A stretch of 64,000 bases of DNA from Leclercia adecarboxylata (GCF_006171285.1 NZ_CP040889.1:2108001-2172000); one strand, 5' to 3'; positions 19,829 through 28,270 are shown, counted from the stretch's first letter. Notes: generated from the sequence alone by a model not told the origin. Numbers and translations: made by a program.

Positions 19829-19904
19829 AGATCGTGCTTTCTTCCTGGGGCGGTGAGCGAACAGGGAAGTAGACTTCCGTCATGGGCACATGGGAGATGA
19901 ACTT

Positions 19905-20903
19905 ATGCACTGGCAACCCTTTCGCGGCACCGCGCCGTCCACCATGACCATCCACAGCGCGTCGTTTCCCGATATCAGCGATAACTGGCCGATGAAAGAC
20001 GAGGTGACGCGCGAACTCAACGCCTTCGACCGGGCGTTAAAAGCGGACCCGCAGCTGATGCCGCCCATCGTGGAAAAGGATGCCCGCGGAGAGAAAACCC
20101 TCAAATGCCAGCACAGCTGGTCTGAAAAGGCTTTTACCAATCGCCCCGCCGTTGTGGCCTGGCGCACCCGGCTGGTGCCCACGGCGCTGGCTCTGTACGC
20201 CATCCAGAACCCGCTGGACGAACACCTTCCCGACGGCACCCGGATGGACAGCAACAGCCGCCAGTGGTTTATTCACGCCAACGACGCTATCGGCATCCGC
20301 TCCCGCGCGAAGGTGATGGCCGTGCTGGCGGAACAGTACCTGCGTAACGATATCGACAACGTCTGGGTCAGCCTCGCCAGCGGGGCGGCCGTTCCGGTGC
20401 TGGAGGCGCTGCGCGGCGCGCATCTCGACGGGCAAAAGGTGCATCTAACCCTGGTGGACTACGATCCCGTCTCCCTGAAATGGGCGGAGAAAATGACCGC
20501 CGCCGAGGGGCTGAGCGTCGGAGAGCAGGTCACGATATTGCAGCGCGATCTGAAAGATTGCCTGATCCACAGCGACAAACTGGTGCAGGAATTGGGCGAA
20601 GGCCACGTCGAGCTGGTGGATGCGCTGGGGATCTTCGAATATTTCAACGACACCGAGGCGGTGACCTTCCTGAAACACGTCCTGCGGCTGGTGAAACCCG
20701 GCGGGGCGATCATCGTCTCGAACATGCTGACCAGCAGCCCGCAGATCGATTTTGCCCTGCGCTGTATCGGCTGGACGCCAATATTTCCCCGTACTCTGCA
20801 ACAGCTCCAGGATATCCACCTGGCGGCGGGCATTCCGGCGGAAAACGTCACGGTGATCGTGCCGAAGGATGGGGTGTATGCGGTGATGGAGGTGCGGGTT
20901 TAG
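19905..20903 (+). CDS. Class I SAM-dependent methyltransferase
   Basis: 332-residue protein. The Rossmann-type SAM domain begins around residue 140: VWVSLASGAAVPVLEAL replaces the usual GxGxG loop, LTLVDYDPVSLKWAE is the acidic loop II, and VDALGIFEYFND with LVKPGGAIIVSNML forms motifs post I-III. A 130-residue N-terminal extension is not recognised. The start at 19905 is preferred over 19890 because GGGAGA lies 7 bp before it. It follows blc by 76 bp on the same strand. Substrate unknown. Confidence 0.78.
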   Translation: MHWQPFRGTAPSTMTIHSASFPDISDNWPMKDEVTRELNAFDRALKADPQLMPPIVEKDARGEKTLKCQHSWSEKAFTNRPAVVAWRTRLVPTALALYAIQNPLDEHLPDGTRMDSNSRQWFIHANDAIGIRSRAKVMAVLAEQYLRNDIDNVWVSLASGAAVPVLEALRGAHLDGQKVHLTLVDYDPVSLKWAEKMTAAEGLSVGEQVTILQRDLKDCLIHSDKLVQELGEGHVELVDALGIFEYFNDTEAVTFLKHVLRLVKPGGAIIVSNMLTSSPQIDFALRCIGWTPIFPRTLQQLQDIHLAAGIPAENVTVIVPKDGVYAVMEVRV

Positions 20904-20905
20904 AT

Positions 20906-20940
20906 TCCCTCTCCCGTTGGAGAGAGGGGCTGGGTGAGGG
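20906..20940. repeat. Palindromic repeat (CCCTCACCC type)
   Basis: TCCCTCTCCCGTTGGAGAGAGG...GGGTGAGGG, directly after the methyltransferase stop; same family as 712-797. Confidence 0.7.
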
Positions 20941-20969
20941 TCAAAAAGGGCAAGTTCACCAATGATTTC

Positions 20970-21269
20970 CTAAATGTGAAAAGCCACGCGTTTTCCGGTC
21001 GGGAGTTCAACATCCAGGCTTAATTTACCGCCCATTGCCTCGATGTAGCGTTTCAGCGTGGCGATTTTGAGCTCATTGCCACGCTGCTCAAGCTGTGTGA
21101 TAGCGGGCTGGCTGATCCCCATCACCTCCGCAACGTGTTTTTGAGACAGCTTCAGTTCTTCGCGCATCATTTGCAGACCCGTTTCCAGAATCATTTCGTC
21201 AGCCATTTCTTTGATACGTTTTTGGCTTTCCGGTGAACGAGAAGCGATCGCTTCATTCAGACTTTTCAA
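20970..21269 (-). CDS. higA: XRE-family antitoxin (HigA-like)
   Basis: 99-residue antitoxin. The Cro/CI-type helix-turn-helix (about 35-90; LSQKHVAEVMGISQPAITQLEQRGNE) is followed by LSLDVELPTGKRV. Its start overlaps the toxin stop by 4 bp. As with HigBA systems the antitoxin is encoded second. It probably binds the long palindrome at 21627-21676 upstream of the toxin gene. Confidence 0.87.
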   Translation of the reverse strand: MKSLNEAIASRSPESQKRIKEMADEMILETGLQMMREELKLSQKHVAEVMGISQPAITQLEQRGNELKIATLKRYIEAMGGKLSLDVELPTGKRVAFHI

Positions 21270-21616
21270 TTTCTTGTCTCCATTGCTGCCAGATGAGCTG
21301 AAAATTCATCATCTGCGATACGGATGAGTCGCTCATAGAATTTTTTGTCGTTACTTTTATCGCCAGCGCAAAGCACAATAGCCTGGCGAACGGTATCGAA
21401 GGCAAAGAGTGCACGAATCGGACGGCCAGCATATTGAATACGTAATTCTTTCATATTGTTATGTCGTGATCCTCTGATTGTGTCGGCATAGGGGCGTGAA
21501 AGACTGGGCCCATAGGTTTGCAGGTTAATGAGATCTGCGAATACCTTTTCCTGAACGCCTTCTTCCTGGTCCTGCAGCCACGTTTCAAACACTTTTCCTA
21601 AGAGTACCGTCCACAT
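21266..21616 (-). CDS. higB: HigB-like toxin, Gp49/DUF891 type
   Basis: 116-residue RelE-superfamily protein of the phage-derived Gp49-like class (GSRHNNMKELRIQYAGRPIRALFAFD...AIVLCAGDK). Such toxins cut mRNA on the ribosome. The start at 21616 (MWTVLLG) is supported by AAGGATG upstream; an in-frame extension to 21691 would read through the palindromic operator and is unlikely. Confidence 0.85.
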   Translation of the reverse strand: MWTVLLGKVFETWLQDQEEGVQEKVFADLINLQTYGPSLSRPYADTIRGSRHNNMKELRIQYAGRPIRALFAFDTVRQAIVLCAGDKSNDKKFYERLIRIADDEFSAHLAAMETRN

Positions 21617-21626
21617 GATGTCATCC

Positions 21627-21676
21627 TTGATAAGTTGTAGCTTATACCAGGAATCGTATAAGCTACAACTTATCAA
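21627..21676. promoter_or_regulatory. Perfect 20-bp inverted repeat, higBA operator
   Basis: Arms TTGATAAGTTGTAGCTTATA and its exact complement (21657-21676) are separated by 10 bp, ending 11 bp upstream of the higB start. The size and position are those of an autoregulatory operator. Within each arm TTGTAGC/GCTACAA forms the core. Confidence 0.82.
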
Positions 21677-21691
21677 TGCACGTACTAACAC

Positions 21692-21860
21692 CTGAATGAG
21701 ATCCTTTTTACGACCATGCTCGCATCATGAAAATCGAACCCTCAGGGCGTTGGGTTCTATCGTCCTATGGGGTTTGAGCAGACTGGTCGCTTAGAGCTGG
21801 ACGGGTAGGGTAATCCATTTCCATTACTGCGTATGCGGTACGAGGGCTAATTCCCGCCCA
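21692..21860. other. Spacer without a supported gene
   Basis: Region upstream of the higBA operator and downstream of the TRAP operon. No frame with a start and RBS is seen. The short motif GAACCCTCAGGGCGTTGGGTTC (21737-21758) is an imperfect hairpin. It ends in a REP pair. Confidence 0.35.
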
Positions 21861-21930
21861 ACGCCGGGTGGCGGCTTCGCCTTACCCGGCCTACAAAAAC
21901 CAAAACCGTAGGCCGGGTAAGCATCGTGCC
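21861..21930. repeat. REP pair
   Basis: ACGCCGGGTGGCGGCTTCGCCTTACCCGGC and, 11 bp further, GTAGGCCGGGTAAGCATCGTGCC in the opposite sense. The pair follows the TRAP operon stop. Confidence 0.75.
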
Positions 21931-21940
21931 AGCGCGAACG

Positions 21941-23242
21941 TTACATCAGCCCCAGCGTCCGGGGAATAAACAGGGAAATCTGCGGGATGTAGGTGATCAG
22001 CATCAGCGCGATCAGCAGTGCGGCATAGAACGGCAGCAGCGGCTTGATCAGGTGCTGGATTTTCACCCCTGAAATCGAACAGCCGACGAACAGGGCGCTG
22101 CCCACCGGCGGCGTCAGCAGGCCGATACACAGGTTCGCCACCATCATGATGCCGAAGTGGACCGGGTCCATCCCCAGCTCCTGAGCAATAGGCAGGAAAA
22201 TCGGGGTGAAGATCAGCACCGCAGGCGTCATATCCATGAAGATGCCGACAATTAACAGCACGATGTTGATCAGCAGCAGGATGATCAGTGGGTTATCCGA
22301 AATCCCCATCAGCGTGTCGCTGATCATGTACGGGATATCGGCATTGGTCATCGCCCATGACATACCTACCGAAAAACCAATCAGCAACAACACGATGGAC
22401 GTGGTGACCACCGATTCCAGAATCAGCTTCGGCAGCTGATGCCACTTCACTTCACGGTAGATCAACACCGACAGGATGAAGGTATACACCACCGCAATCG
22501 CCGAGGCTTCCGTGGCGGTAAACACGCCGCCCAGAATGCCGCCCATCACGATGACCACCAGCAGCAGGCTTGGCAGGGCGTCCAGCAGCGCTTTCGCCGC
22601 CTGGGCGCAGGTCGGGCGTTCGGAGAGGGGGTAATTGCGTCGTTTGGCGATGATGGCGCAGACCACCATGATGGCCAGCCCCATCAGAATGCCTGGCAGA
22701 TAGCCCGCCATAAACAGGGACGCGACCGACACGCCACCCGCCGTCAGCGAGAAGACAATCAGCACGTTTGACGGTGGGATCAGCAGCCCGGTAATACAGG
22801 AAGAGACGTTCACCGCCGTTGAGAATGCCGGATCGTAGCCCTGCTTTGTCTGGATTGGGTTGAGCGTCCCGCCCACTGCCGCCGCGGCGGCAACGGCTGA
22901 ACCTGAGATTGAGCCGAACATCATATTCGCCAGCACGTTTACGTGGCCCAGCGAACCCGGCACGCGGCCGACCATCACCTGCGCCAGGTTAATCAGCCGT
23001 ATCGCTATTCCCCCACTGTTCATCAGCGTCCCGGCGAAAATAAAGAACGGGATCGCCAGCAGGGCGAAGTTATCCAGCCCGTTTGCCAGACGCTGGGAGA
23101 CGGTGATCACCGCGATGTCCCACGGGAACATCAACAGCATCGAGGCGAAGGTGGCAATGCCGATAGAAAACGAAATAGGCAAGCCGATAAACACCAGCAC
23201 AAAGAAAGTGCCGAACAGTGTTAATGCGATCGTTCCATCCAT
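21941..23242 (-). CDS. TRAP transporter large permease (DctM-type)
   Basis: 433-residue inner-membrane protein with about 12 hydrophobic segments, the channel-forming subunit of a TRAP secondary transporter. Typical blocks are ALLAIPFFIFAGTLMNSGGI and MFGSISGSAVAAAAAVGG. The ATG at 23242 shares one base with the stop of the small subunit (TGATG), confirming coupling and ruling out the longer frame. It is driven by a sodium or proton gradient; the substrate is a carboxylate or sugar acid by family. Confidence 0.9.
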   Translation of the reverse strand: MDGTIALTLFGTFFVLVFIGLPISFSIGIATFASMLLMFPWDIAVITVSQRLANGLDNFALLAIPFFIFAGTLMNSGGIAIRLINLAQVMVGRVPGSLGHVNVLANMMFGSISGSAVAAAAAVGGTLNPIQTKQGYDPAFSTAVNVSSCITGLLIPPSNVLIVFSLTAGGVSVASLFMAGYLPGILMGLAIMVVCAIIAKRRNYPLSERPTCAQAAKALLDALPSLLLVVIVMGGILGGVFTATEASAIAVVYTFILSVLIYREVKWHQLPKLILESVVTTSIVLLLIGFSVGMSWAMTNADIPYMISDTLMGISDNPLIILLLINIVLLIVGIFMDMTPAVLIFTPIFLPIAQELGMDPVHFGIMMVANLCIGLLTPPVGSALFVGCSISGVKIQHLIKPLLPFYAALLIALMLITYIPQISLFIPRTLGLM

Positions 23243-23745
23243 CAGTGAACTCCTTCCTGCGGCCGGGACAGGCCGCGAATGCCGGTAGCGATAAAGTACA
23301 GGGCGTAGAACATCATTACCGCGCCGCACAGGGGCAGGATGACGTAGACGTAACCCATCGGGATTTGCATGGCGGCGGAGACCTGGGATGTCGCCAGGGT
23401 TTTATCAATCAGCTTCAGGCCGCCGGTAACGATAACCAATCCTGAGAAGAGGAAAATCAGCACGTTAATGACAATATTCAGAAGCGCCTGCTTTGGGCCT
23501 TTCAGCATCATGGCGAACAGATCGATAGAGAGATGCCGCTGCGCCCCGACGGTATACGCCGCGCCCAGGAGCCCTACCCAAATCATCAGGTAGCGGGCCA
23601 GTTCATCGGTCATCGTGCTTGGCTTGTTCAGCACATAGCGGCTGAACACCTGCCACACCACGCAGACCACCAGCGCGATCATCACTGCGACGGAAAAGGC
23701 CGCAATAGTGCGATCAACCAGCGTTTTTATGCGGTCAATTATCAT
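23242..23745 (-). CDS. TRAP transporter small permease (DctQ-type)
   Basis: 167-residue membrane protein with four hydrophobic segments, the DctQ partner of the large permease. The conserved motif ARYLMIWVGLLGAAYTVGAQRHLSID is present. It is second in the operon, 47 bp after the binding-protein gene. Confidence 0.9.
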   Translation of the reverse strand: MIIDRIKTLVDRTIAAFSVAVMIALVVCVVWQVFSRYVLNKPSTMTDELARYLMIWVGLLGAAYTVGAQRHLSIDLFAMMLKGPKQALLNIVINVLIFLFSGLVIVTGGLKLIDKTLATSQVSAAMQIPMGYVYVILPLCGAVMMFYALYFIATGIRGLSRPQEGVH

Positions 23746-23792
23746 AGGTTATTCCCTGGAGAAGCGGGCCTGCAGGCAGGCCCGGAGGTGCG

Positions 23793-24779
23793 TTATTCAG
23801 CGGCTTGTTCGAATTTTGCGAGCAGGGCGGCCTGCTTAGGATCTTTTTTGAAGTCGTCGTACAGCGGCTGTACGGCTGCGCGGAACGGCGCTTTATCGAC
23901 CGTAACAAACTTACCGCCCATCGCTGTGGCCTGCGCACGCGTTTCTGCTTCGATCTTATCCCAGGCTTTCTGCTGCCAGGCCTCAGAGTCCTTCGCGGCT
24001 TTAGTAAGGACCTGCTGCTGCTCCGGCGTCAGCTTGTTCCAGGTTTTCGTGGAGATAACCAGGAAGTCCGGAATGGAAGCATGCTCGTCTTCGGAAAAGA
24101 CGTTAGCGATTTCAATGTGACGGGTCTGCACCCAGGACGGGACGTTATTTTCAGCGCCATCCACCACACCCTGCTGCATGGCGGTATAGACTTCGCCGAA
24201 CGAGATTGGCGTCGGGGAACCGCCCATCAGCTCAACCATTTTCAGGGTCGTCGGGCTTGCCTGAACACGAATTTTCAGCCCTTTTAAATCGGCTGGCGTG
24301 GTAATGGGTTTTTTAGCATAGAAGCTGCGGGTCCCGGCGACATAGGCGGAAAGCGCAAAGAAACCTTTATCTTTACTGGCATCCATAATTTCTTTGCCGA
24401 CGCTGCCAAAGACCACTTTATTAAAATGCGCCTGATCCTTAAACAGGTACGGCAAATTATAAATGGCATACGTATTATCAAATGACTCCAGATCGCTGGC
24501 GGAGCCTTTGGTCATATCCAGCGCGCCGTTTTGCAGTAATTCCATGGTTTCTCGGGCGCTGCCCATTTGACTGCTCGGATAAATACGCAGCGTCATATTG
24601 CCATTGGAAAGTTGTTTGACCTCTTTAGCCATCTGCTCAAAGGCCTGATGAACGACGTGGCTGCGTTCAAGATTATGTGCCAGTTTTAACGTGACTTTTT
24701 CTGCTGCACTCGCCCCGGTAGCCAGCAGTGCAAACAGAGATGCGCCCAGAAGAGTTCGGGTGAATAAAGGTGATTTCAT
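23793..24779 (-). CDS. TRAP transporter substrate-binding protein (DctP-type)
   Basis: 328-residue periplasmic binding protein. Signal peptide residues 1-24 (GASLFALLATGASAAEKV). The family core FGEVYTAMQQGVVDGAENN and the preceding ADLKGLKIRVQ, which contains the carboxylate-binding arginine, are clear. The start at 24779 follows GGAG at 24790. First gene of a three-gene operon. It resembles C4-dicarboxylate or sugar-acid binders of the DctP/YiaO type. Confidence 0.9.
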   Translation of the reverse strand: MKSPLFTRTLLGASLFALLATGASAAEKVTLKLAHNLERSHVVHQAFEQMAKEVKQLSNGNMTLRIYPSSQMGSARETMELLQNGALDMTKGSASDLESFDNTYAIYNLPYLFKDQAHFNKVVFGSVGKEIMDASKDKGFFALSAYVAGTRSFYAKKPITTPADLKGLKIRVQASPTTLKMVELMGGSPTPISFGEVYTAMQQGVVDGAENNVPSWVQTRHIEIANVFSEDEHASIPDFLVISTKTWNKLTPEQQQVLTKAAKDSEAWQQKAWDKIEAETRAQATAMGGKFVTVDKAPFRAAVQPLYDDFKKDPKQAALLAKFEQAAE

Positions 24780-25127
24780 GATGTGCTCCATGCTGAAATT
24801 ATATACGTTTGGTTTATATCTGGTGGCTATTAAACTATTTCTGTATGACATCTTATCCTGGTTGTCAGACAGCAATGGATAATCTGCGTCACACTTTTTC
24901 CGCAGACGATGAATTTGTGTCGCTTTTTGTGCGCTGGGTTAAATTTATTTAAGAAGCATGATGTGCGAATTATTAATAGTGGAAATATAACGGATGAAAT
25001 ACACAGGTAATATCGATGGGTTGATTCATTATTAACGAGGTTAAATATTTTTTGGTGGTGGTATAGGAAATACCGAATATTTAATCAGGAATTACTGGGG
25101 GTGATGCCTGAGCATTGGCACGATCGG
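24780..25127. other. Upstream region of the TRAP operon
   Basis: AT-rich stretch with the TRAP promoter presumed inside. No regulator gene is adjacent. No convincing ORF or RNA gene is visible. Confidence 0.35.
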
Positions 25128-25167
25128 CTCCCTCTCCTCTTTGGGGAGAGGGATGGGGTGAGGGGGA
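25128..25167. repeat. Palindromic repeat (CCCTCACCC type)
   Basis: CTCCCTCTCCTCTTTGGGGAGAGGG followed by GGGGTGAGGG; one hairpin unit of the family seen at 712-797. Cited by segments. Confidence 0.7.
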
Positions 25168-25194
25168 GCATGCCGCACCGGAGGTTATGGGGTT

Positions 25195-25475
25195 CAGTGC
25201 GTATCGCGCCCCCTTTACAATCCCGGCTCCCGGCAAAGAAAATCGCCGCTTCGCGGATTGTTCGCCCCACCCCTGGGGCTCACCCCTTTGGGGCCAGCGC
25301 AAGCGCTGTCCAAAATTGCTCCCGGAAATTTTGTCCTCAGCTTATTCCCTCCGGCTTTCGGGTCGGGCGTGATCCTGGATCCATCCAGGTCACGCCCTCT
25401 CGGCGCGTCCCTGCGCCTCGCCCCGGCCTACAGGAAACGCTTCGGCGATTTTCAGTCGGACCATGGCGCCGCGGT
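25195..25475. other. GC-rich block of nested palindromes, no gene
   Basis: About 280 bp packed with short inverted repeats: CGCCGCTTCGCGG (25243), CCCCTGGGGC (25270), AGCGCAAGCGCT (25297). The largest is a 33-bp hairpin at 25365-25397 with arms GGGCGTGA/TCACGCCC and CCTGGAT/ATCCAGG. No RBS-led frame runs through it. It lies between the repeat at 25128 and the symE-like gene. It could be a structured RNA, a protein-binding scaffold or the debris of a repeat element; I cannot tell. Confidence 0.5.
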
Positions 25476-25529
25476 TAGTTTTTTGATTTATTGTGGTTTA
25501 TTCGTTGCTGTGAGTTCGTTATCAGGTAT

Positions 25530-25817
25530 TTAAGCCAGAGCCAGCGCTCCTTCAATGCCTTTTAATTTCTGCTGCGCCTGTTTTAATTCGCTCAGCAGCA
25601 TCTTTTCATATGGGTTGTGCGCCATCACGACGATACAGCCATCCATGACTTTTAACGTCACCTTATCGCCAGTATCAAACCCCGCCGCACGCAGCCATTT
25701 GCCGGAAAGGATCAGGTTTGGCGTACTGCGATCGCGACCTTGCGGGCGATATCCCACTATTAATGTACGCTCAGTTCCGGTTGCGGTGGTGTCTGGGGTA
25801 GAATGCGAATCAGCCAT
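25530..25817 (-). CDS. SymE-family toxin-like protein
   Basis: 95-residue protein related to SymE, whose fold derives from the AbrB antitoxin family. LIVGYRPQGRD...PNLILSGKWLRAAGFDTGDKVTLKVMDGCIVV is the family core. E. coli SymE is SOS-induced and silenced by the antisense RNA SymR overlapping its start. I chose ATG 25817 with AAGGAG upstream. An antisense RNA would have to read rightward across 25800-25900; I cannot identify its promoter. The gene is divergent from a small ribbon-helix-helix gene. Confidence 0.8.
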   Translation of the reverse strand: MADSHSTPDTTATGTERTLIVGYRPQGRDRSTPNLILSGKWLRAAGFDTGDKVTLKVMDGCIVVMAHNPYEKMLLSELKQAQQKLKGIEGALALA

Positions 25818-25907
25818 AATCAACTCCTTGATAGTTGGTGAGGTTAGCTCTCGTCGGGTATTGCAACTACCGGACGAGGGCGTTTCGACTCAGGTTATAC
25901 TGTGATA

Positions 25908-25954
25908 AGGTACGTACCTGAATGGTTAGATATTGCTCTTACAGGTACGTACAT
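25908..25954. promoter_or_regulatory. Two copies of AGGTACGTAC, candidate operators of the RHH gene
   Basis: AGGTACGTACCT (25908-25919, perfect palindrome) and AGGTACGTACAT (25943-25954) are spaced 35 bp start to start. The second overlaps the ATG of the ribbon-helix-helix gene. Tandem palindromes next to an RHH gene are the usual autoregulation arrangement. Confidence 0.6.
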
Positions 25955-26144
25955 GTCAACAGCTAAACGCGATCCAAATCAGTCAAAATCCGGTAAGGCA
26001 CCGACTTTTCAGATTCGAATTACGCCAGAGTTGAAGGCGCAGTTTGAGGCGGCGGCTAAGGCGGAGGGGATGAGTTTGGGGAATTGGCTAAAGACCTTGG
26101 GACGAAAAGAATTAAATAATTTAGGCATTGAGCCAAAATCTTAA
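25953..26144 (+). CDS. Small ribbon-helix-helix protein (Arc/HicB-tail-like)
   Basis: 63-residue basic protein. PTFQIRITPELKAQFEAAAKAEGMSLGNWLKTLGRKEL is a clear ribbon-helix-helix of the Arc/toxin-associated type (cited by region, residues 14-52). The ATG at 25953 lacks a strong Shine-Dalgarno and overlaps a palindromic repeat. It is divergent from the symE-like gene (135 bp apart) and may regulate it or itself. No toxin partner lies downstream, where 340 bp of AT-rich DNA follow. Confidence 0.72.
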   Translation: MSTAKRDPNQSKSGKAPTFQIRITPELKAQFEAAAKAEGMSLGNWLKTLGRKELNNLGIEPKS

Positions 26145-26485
26145 ATTAATTATCCATCAGTTACATTTTATTATGATGGTTTTCATAATAGAATCAACAT
26201 CCATTTTTTAAGTTATTCATAGAATGCGAAGGGAGTAATATTAAAAGCCCTGGCATGATCTTTAAGAAAGAGAGATACATTTTCTCAAGTAACGCTTAAC
26301 CTACTAAAAATAAAGATTTTAAGCTTCTTTTTTTAGAAATGTTTTCCAAAATTTTTTTGTATTCTTACAGCGAGAAACGGGTGCAATAAAATAGCAAAAA
26401 AATTATCTTCATTGCATATCATTTTATGCATCAGGAAATTTAGGACTAGAGAGATAAAAATCGAATATGGGATAAATAGAAATTT
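26145..26485. other. AT-rich spacer, no gene seen
   Basis: The base composition drops sharply compared with both sides. No start/RBS-led frame and no stable hairpin except a weak one near 26331. It lies at the 3' side of selC, the usual landing zone for islands, and may be the residue of one. Confidence 0.4.
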
Positions 26486-26580
26486 TGGCGGAAGATCACA
26501 GGAGTCGAACCTGCCCAGGACCGCTGGCGGCCCCAACTGGATTTGAAGTCCAGCCACCTCACCGGAGATGACGATCTTCC
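26486..26580 (-). tRNA. selC: Selenocysteine tRNA (tRNA-Sec, UCA anticodon)
   Basis: 95-nt tRNA on the minus strand. The 5' GGAAGATC pairs with GATCTTCC before the genomically encoded GCCA end. The anticodon TCA (26544-26546) sits in CTGGACTTCAAATCCAG. A long extra arm (GGGGCCGCCAGCGGTCC) and an 8-bp acceptor stem are features of tRNA-Sec. The sequence is nearly identical to E. coli selC. The 3' end is intact. Confidence 0.97.
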
Positions 26581-26863
26581 GCGCCTCGATTGCTACATGG
26601 AGGCGGGGCGCATTATATCTACTTTCAATCATTTACCCCAACCTTTCGCACACATTTTTTAGTCCTCTTTTGACCTGCATCCCCCCTTTTAAGGCAATTC
26701 TTAAGAAAATCCTCAGGTTACATTTTCCTTCCACGCACTTTTAACGCGATCACAAAAAACAAGAATCGTAAAAACGTAACCAGAAAACGCAATACCTGAC
26801 GGGCGGGGCATGGTTTACAAAACATGTAACCGGTCTCAGCGCCCTACGCGTGAAGGAAAAATA

Positions 26864-28258
26864 ATGAAAAGCGAAGTCTTATCCGTCAAAGAGAAAATTG
26901 GTTACGGCATGGGTGACGCCGCAAGTCACATCATCTTCGACAACGTCATGCTCTACATGATGTTCTTCTACACCGATATCTTCGGTATTCCCGCCGGGTT
27001 TGTCGGCACCATGTTCCTGCTGGCGCGCGCGCTGGATGCCATATCCGACCCGTGCATGGGGCTGATTGCCGACCGCACCCGCAGCCGCTGGGGTAAGTTC
27101 CGCCCGTGGATATTGTTCGGTGCCATCCCGTTTGGCCTGGTCTGCGTGCTGGCCTACACCACGCCGGACCTCAGCCTGAACGGCAAAATGATCTACGCCG
27201 CCGTCACCTACACCCTGCTGACCCTGCTCTATACCGTGGTCAACATCCCTTACTGCGCGCTGGGCGGGGTGATCACCAACGACCCGACGCAGCGTATCTC
27301 CCTCCAGTCATGGCGCTTTGTGCTGGCGACGGCGGGCGGCATGCTCTCCACAGTGCTGATGATGCCGCTGGTGAATATGATTGGCGGCGAGGATAAAGCG
27401 TTCGGCTTCCAGGGCGGCATCGCGGTGCTGTCGGTGGTGGCATTCCTGATGCTGGCGTTCTGCTTCTTCACCACCAAAGAGCGCATCCAGGTGCCGCCGA
27501 GCACCACCTCCATGCGTGAAGATCTGCGCGACATCTGGCACAACGACCAGTGGCGCATCGTCGGGCTGCTCACCATCCTCAACATTCTGGCGGTGTGCGT
27601 GCGCGGCGGCGCGATGATGTATTACGTCACCTGGATCATGGGCTCGCCGGAGCTGTTCGTCGCCTTCCTCACCACCTACTGCGTCGGCAACCTGATTGGC
27701 TCCGCGCTGGCGAAACCCCTCACCGACTGGAAGTGCAAAGTCAGCGTCTTCTGGTGGACCAACGCCCTGCTGGCGGTGGCAAGCGTGGCGATGTTCTTCG
27801 TGCCGATGCAGGCCAGCATCACCATGTTCGGCTTTATCTTCGTGATTGGCGTGCTGCACCAGCTGGTGACGCCGATCCAGTGGGTAATGATGTCCGATAC
27901 CGTCGATTATGGCGAGTGGACCAACGGCAAACGCCTCACCGGCATCAGCTTCGCGGGGACGCTGTTCGTGCTGAAGCTGGGCCTGGCGCTGGGCGGGGCG
28001 TTAATCGGCTGGATGCTGGCAGGCGGCGGCTACGATGCCGCAGCCAAAACCCAGAACAGCGCCACCATCAGCATCATCATCGCTCTGTTCACCCTGGTAC
28101 CGGCCGCGTGCTACCTGCTGAGCGCGGTGATCGCCAAACGCTACTACAGCCTGAAAACGCCATTCCTGGTCAAAATCATGAGCGATCTGGCGCAGGGCGC
28201 GCGTCGTAATGAGCAGGAGTTTAATACCCTGCCGGTCAGCAAAGAATTGCAGAACTAA
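26864..28258 (+). CDS. yicJ: Sugar:cation symporter YicJ (GPH family)
   Basis: 464-residue inner-membrane symporter of the glycoside-pentoside-hexuronide family, about 12 hydrophobic segments. The family motif DAISDPCMGLIADRTRSRWGKFRPW is visible near residue 55. It is encoded 12 bp upstream of the alpha-xylosidase gene, as in E. coli, so it likely imports alpha-xylosides such as isoprimeverose. I chose ATG 26864 (GAAGGA upstream) rather than the earlier in-frame ATG at 26810. Confidence 0.93.
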   Translation: MKSEVLSVKEKIGYGMGDAASHIIFDNVMLYMMFFYTDIFGIPAGFVGTMFLLARALDAISDPCMGLIADRTRSRWGKFRPWILFGAIPFGLVCVLAYTTPDLSLNGKMIYAAVTYTLLTLLYTVVNIPYCALGGVITNDPTQRISLQSWRFVLATAGGMLSTVLMMPLVNMIGGEDKAFGFQGGIAVLSVVAFLMLAFCFFTTKERIQVPPSTTSMREDLRDIWHNDQWRIVGLLTILNILAVCVRGGAMMYYVTWIMGSPELFVAFLTTYCVGNLIGSALAKPLTDWKCKVSVFWWTNALLAVASVAMFFVPMQASITMFGFIFVIGVLHQLVTPIQWVMMSDTVDYGEWTNGKRLTGISFAGTLFVLKLGLALGGALIGWMLAGGGYDAAAKTQNSATISIIIALFTLVPAACYLLSAVIAKRYYSLKTPFLVKIMSDLAQGARRNEQEFNTLPVSKELQN

Positions 28259-28270
28259 GAGGACGAAAGC

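Noticed and set aside
25895..25918. Possible LexA box in front of the symE-like gene (CTGTGATAAGGTACGT)
   Set aside because: The right half is ACGT instead of ACAG; not close enough to the CTGT-N8-ACAG consensus.
26486..26580. selC as the attachment site of an island in this window
   Set aside because: The tRNA is intact but no integrase lies at its 3' side and no repeat of its 3' end is seen within the window.
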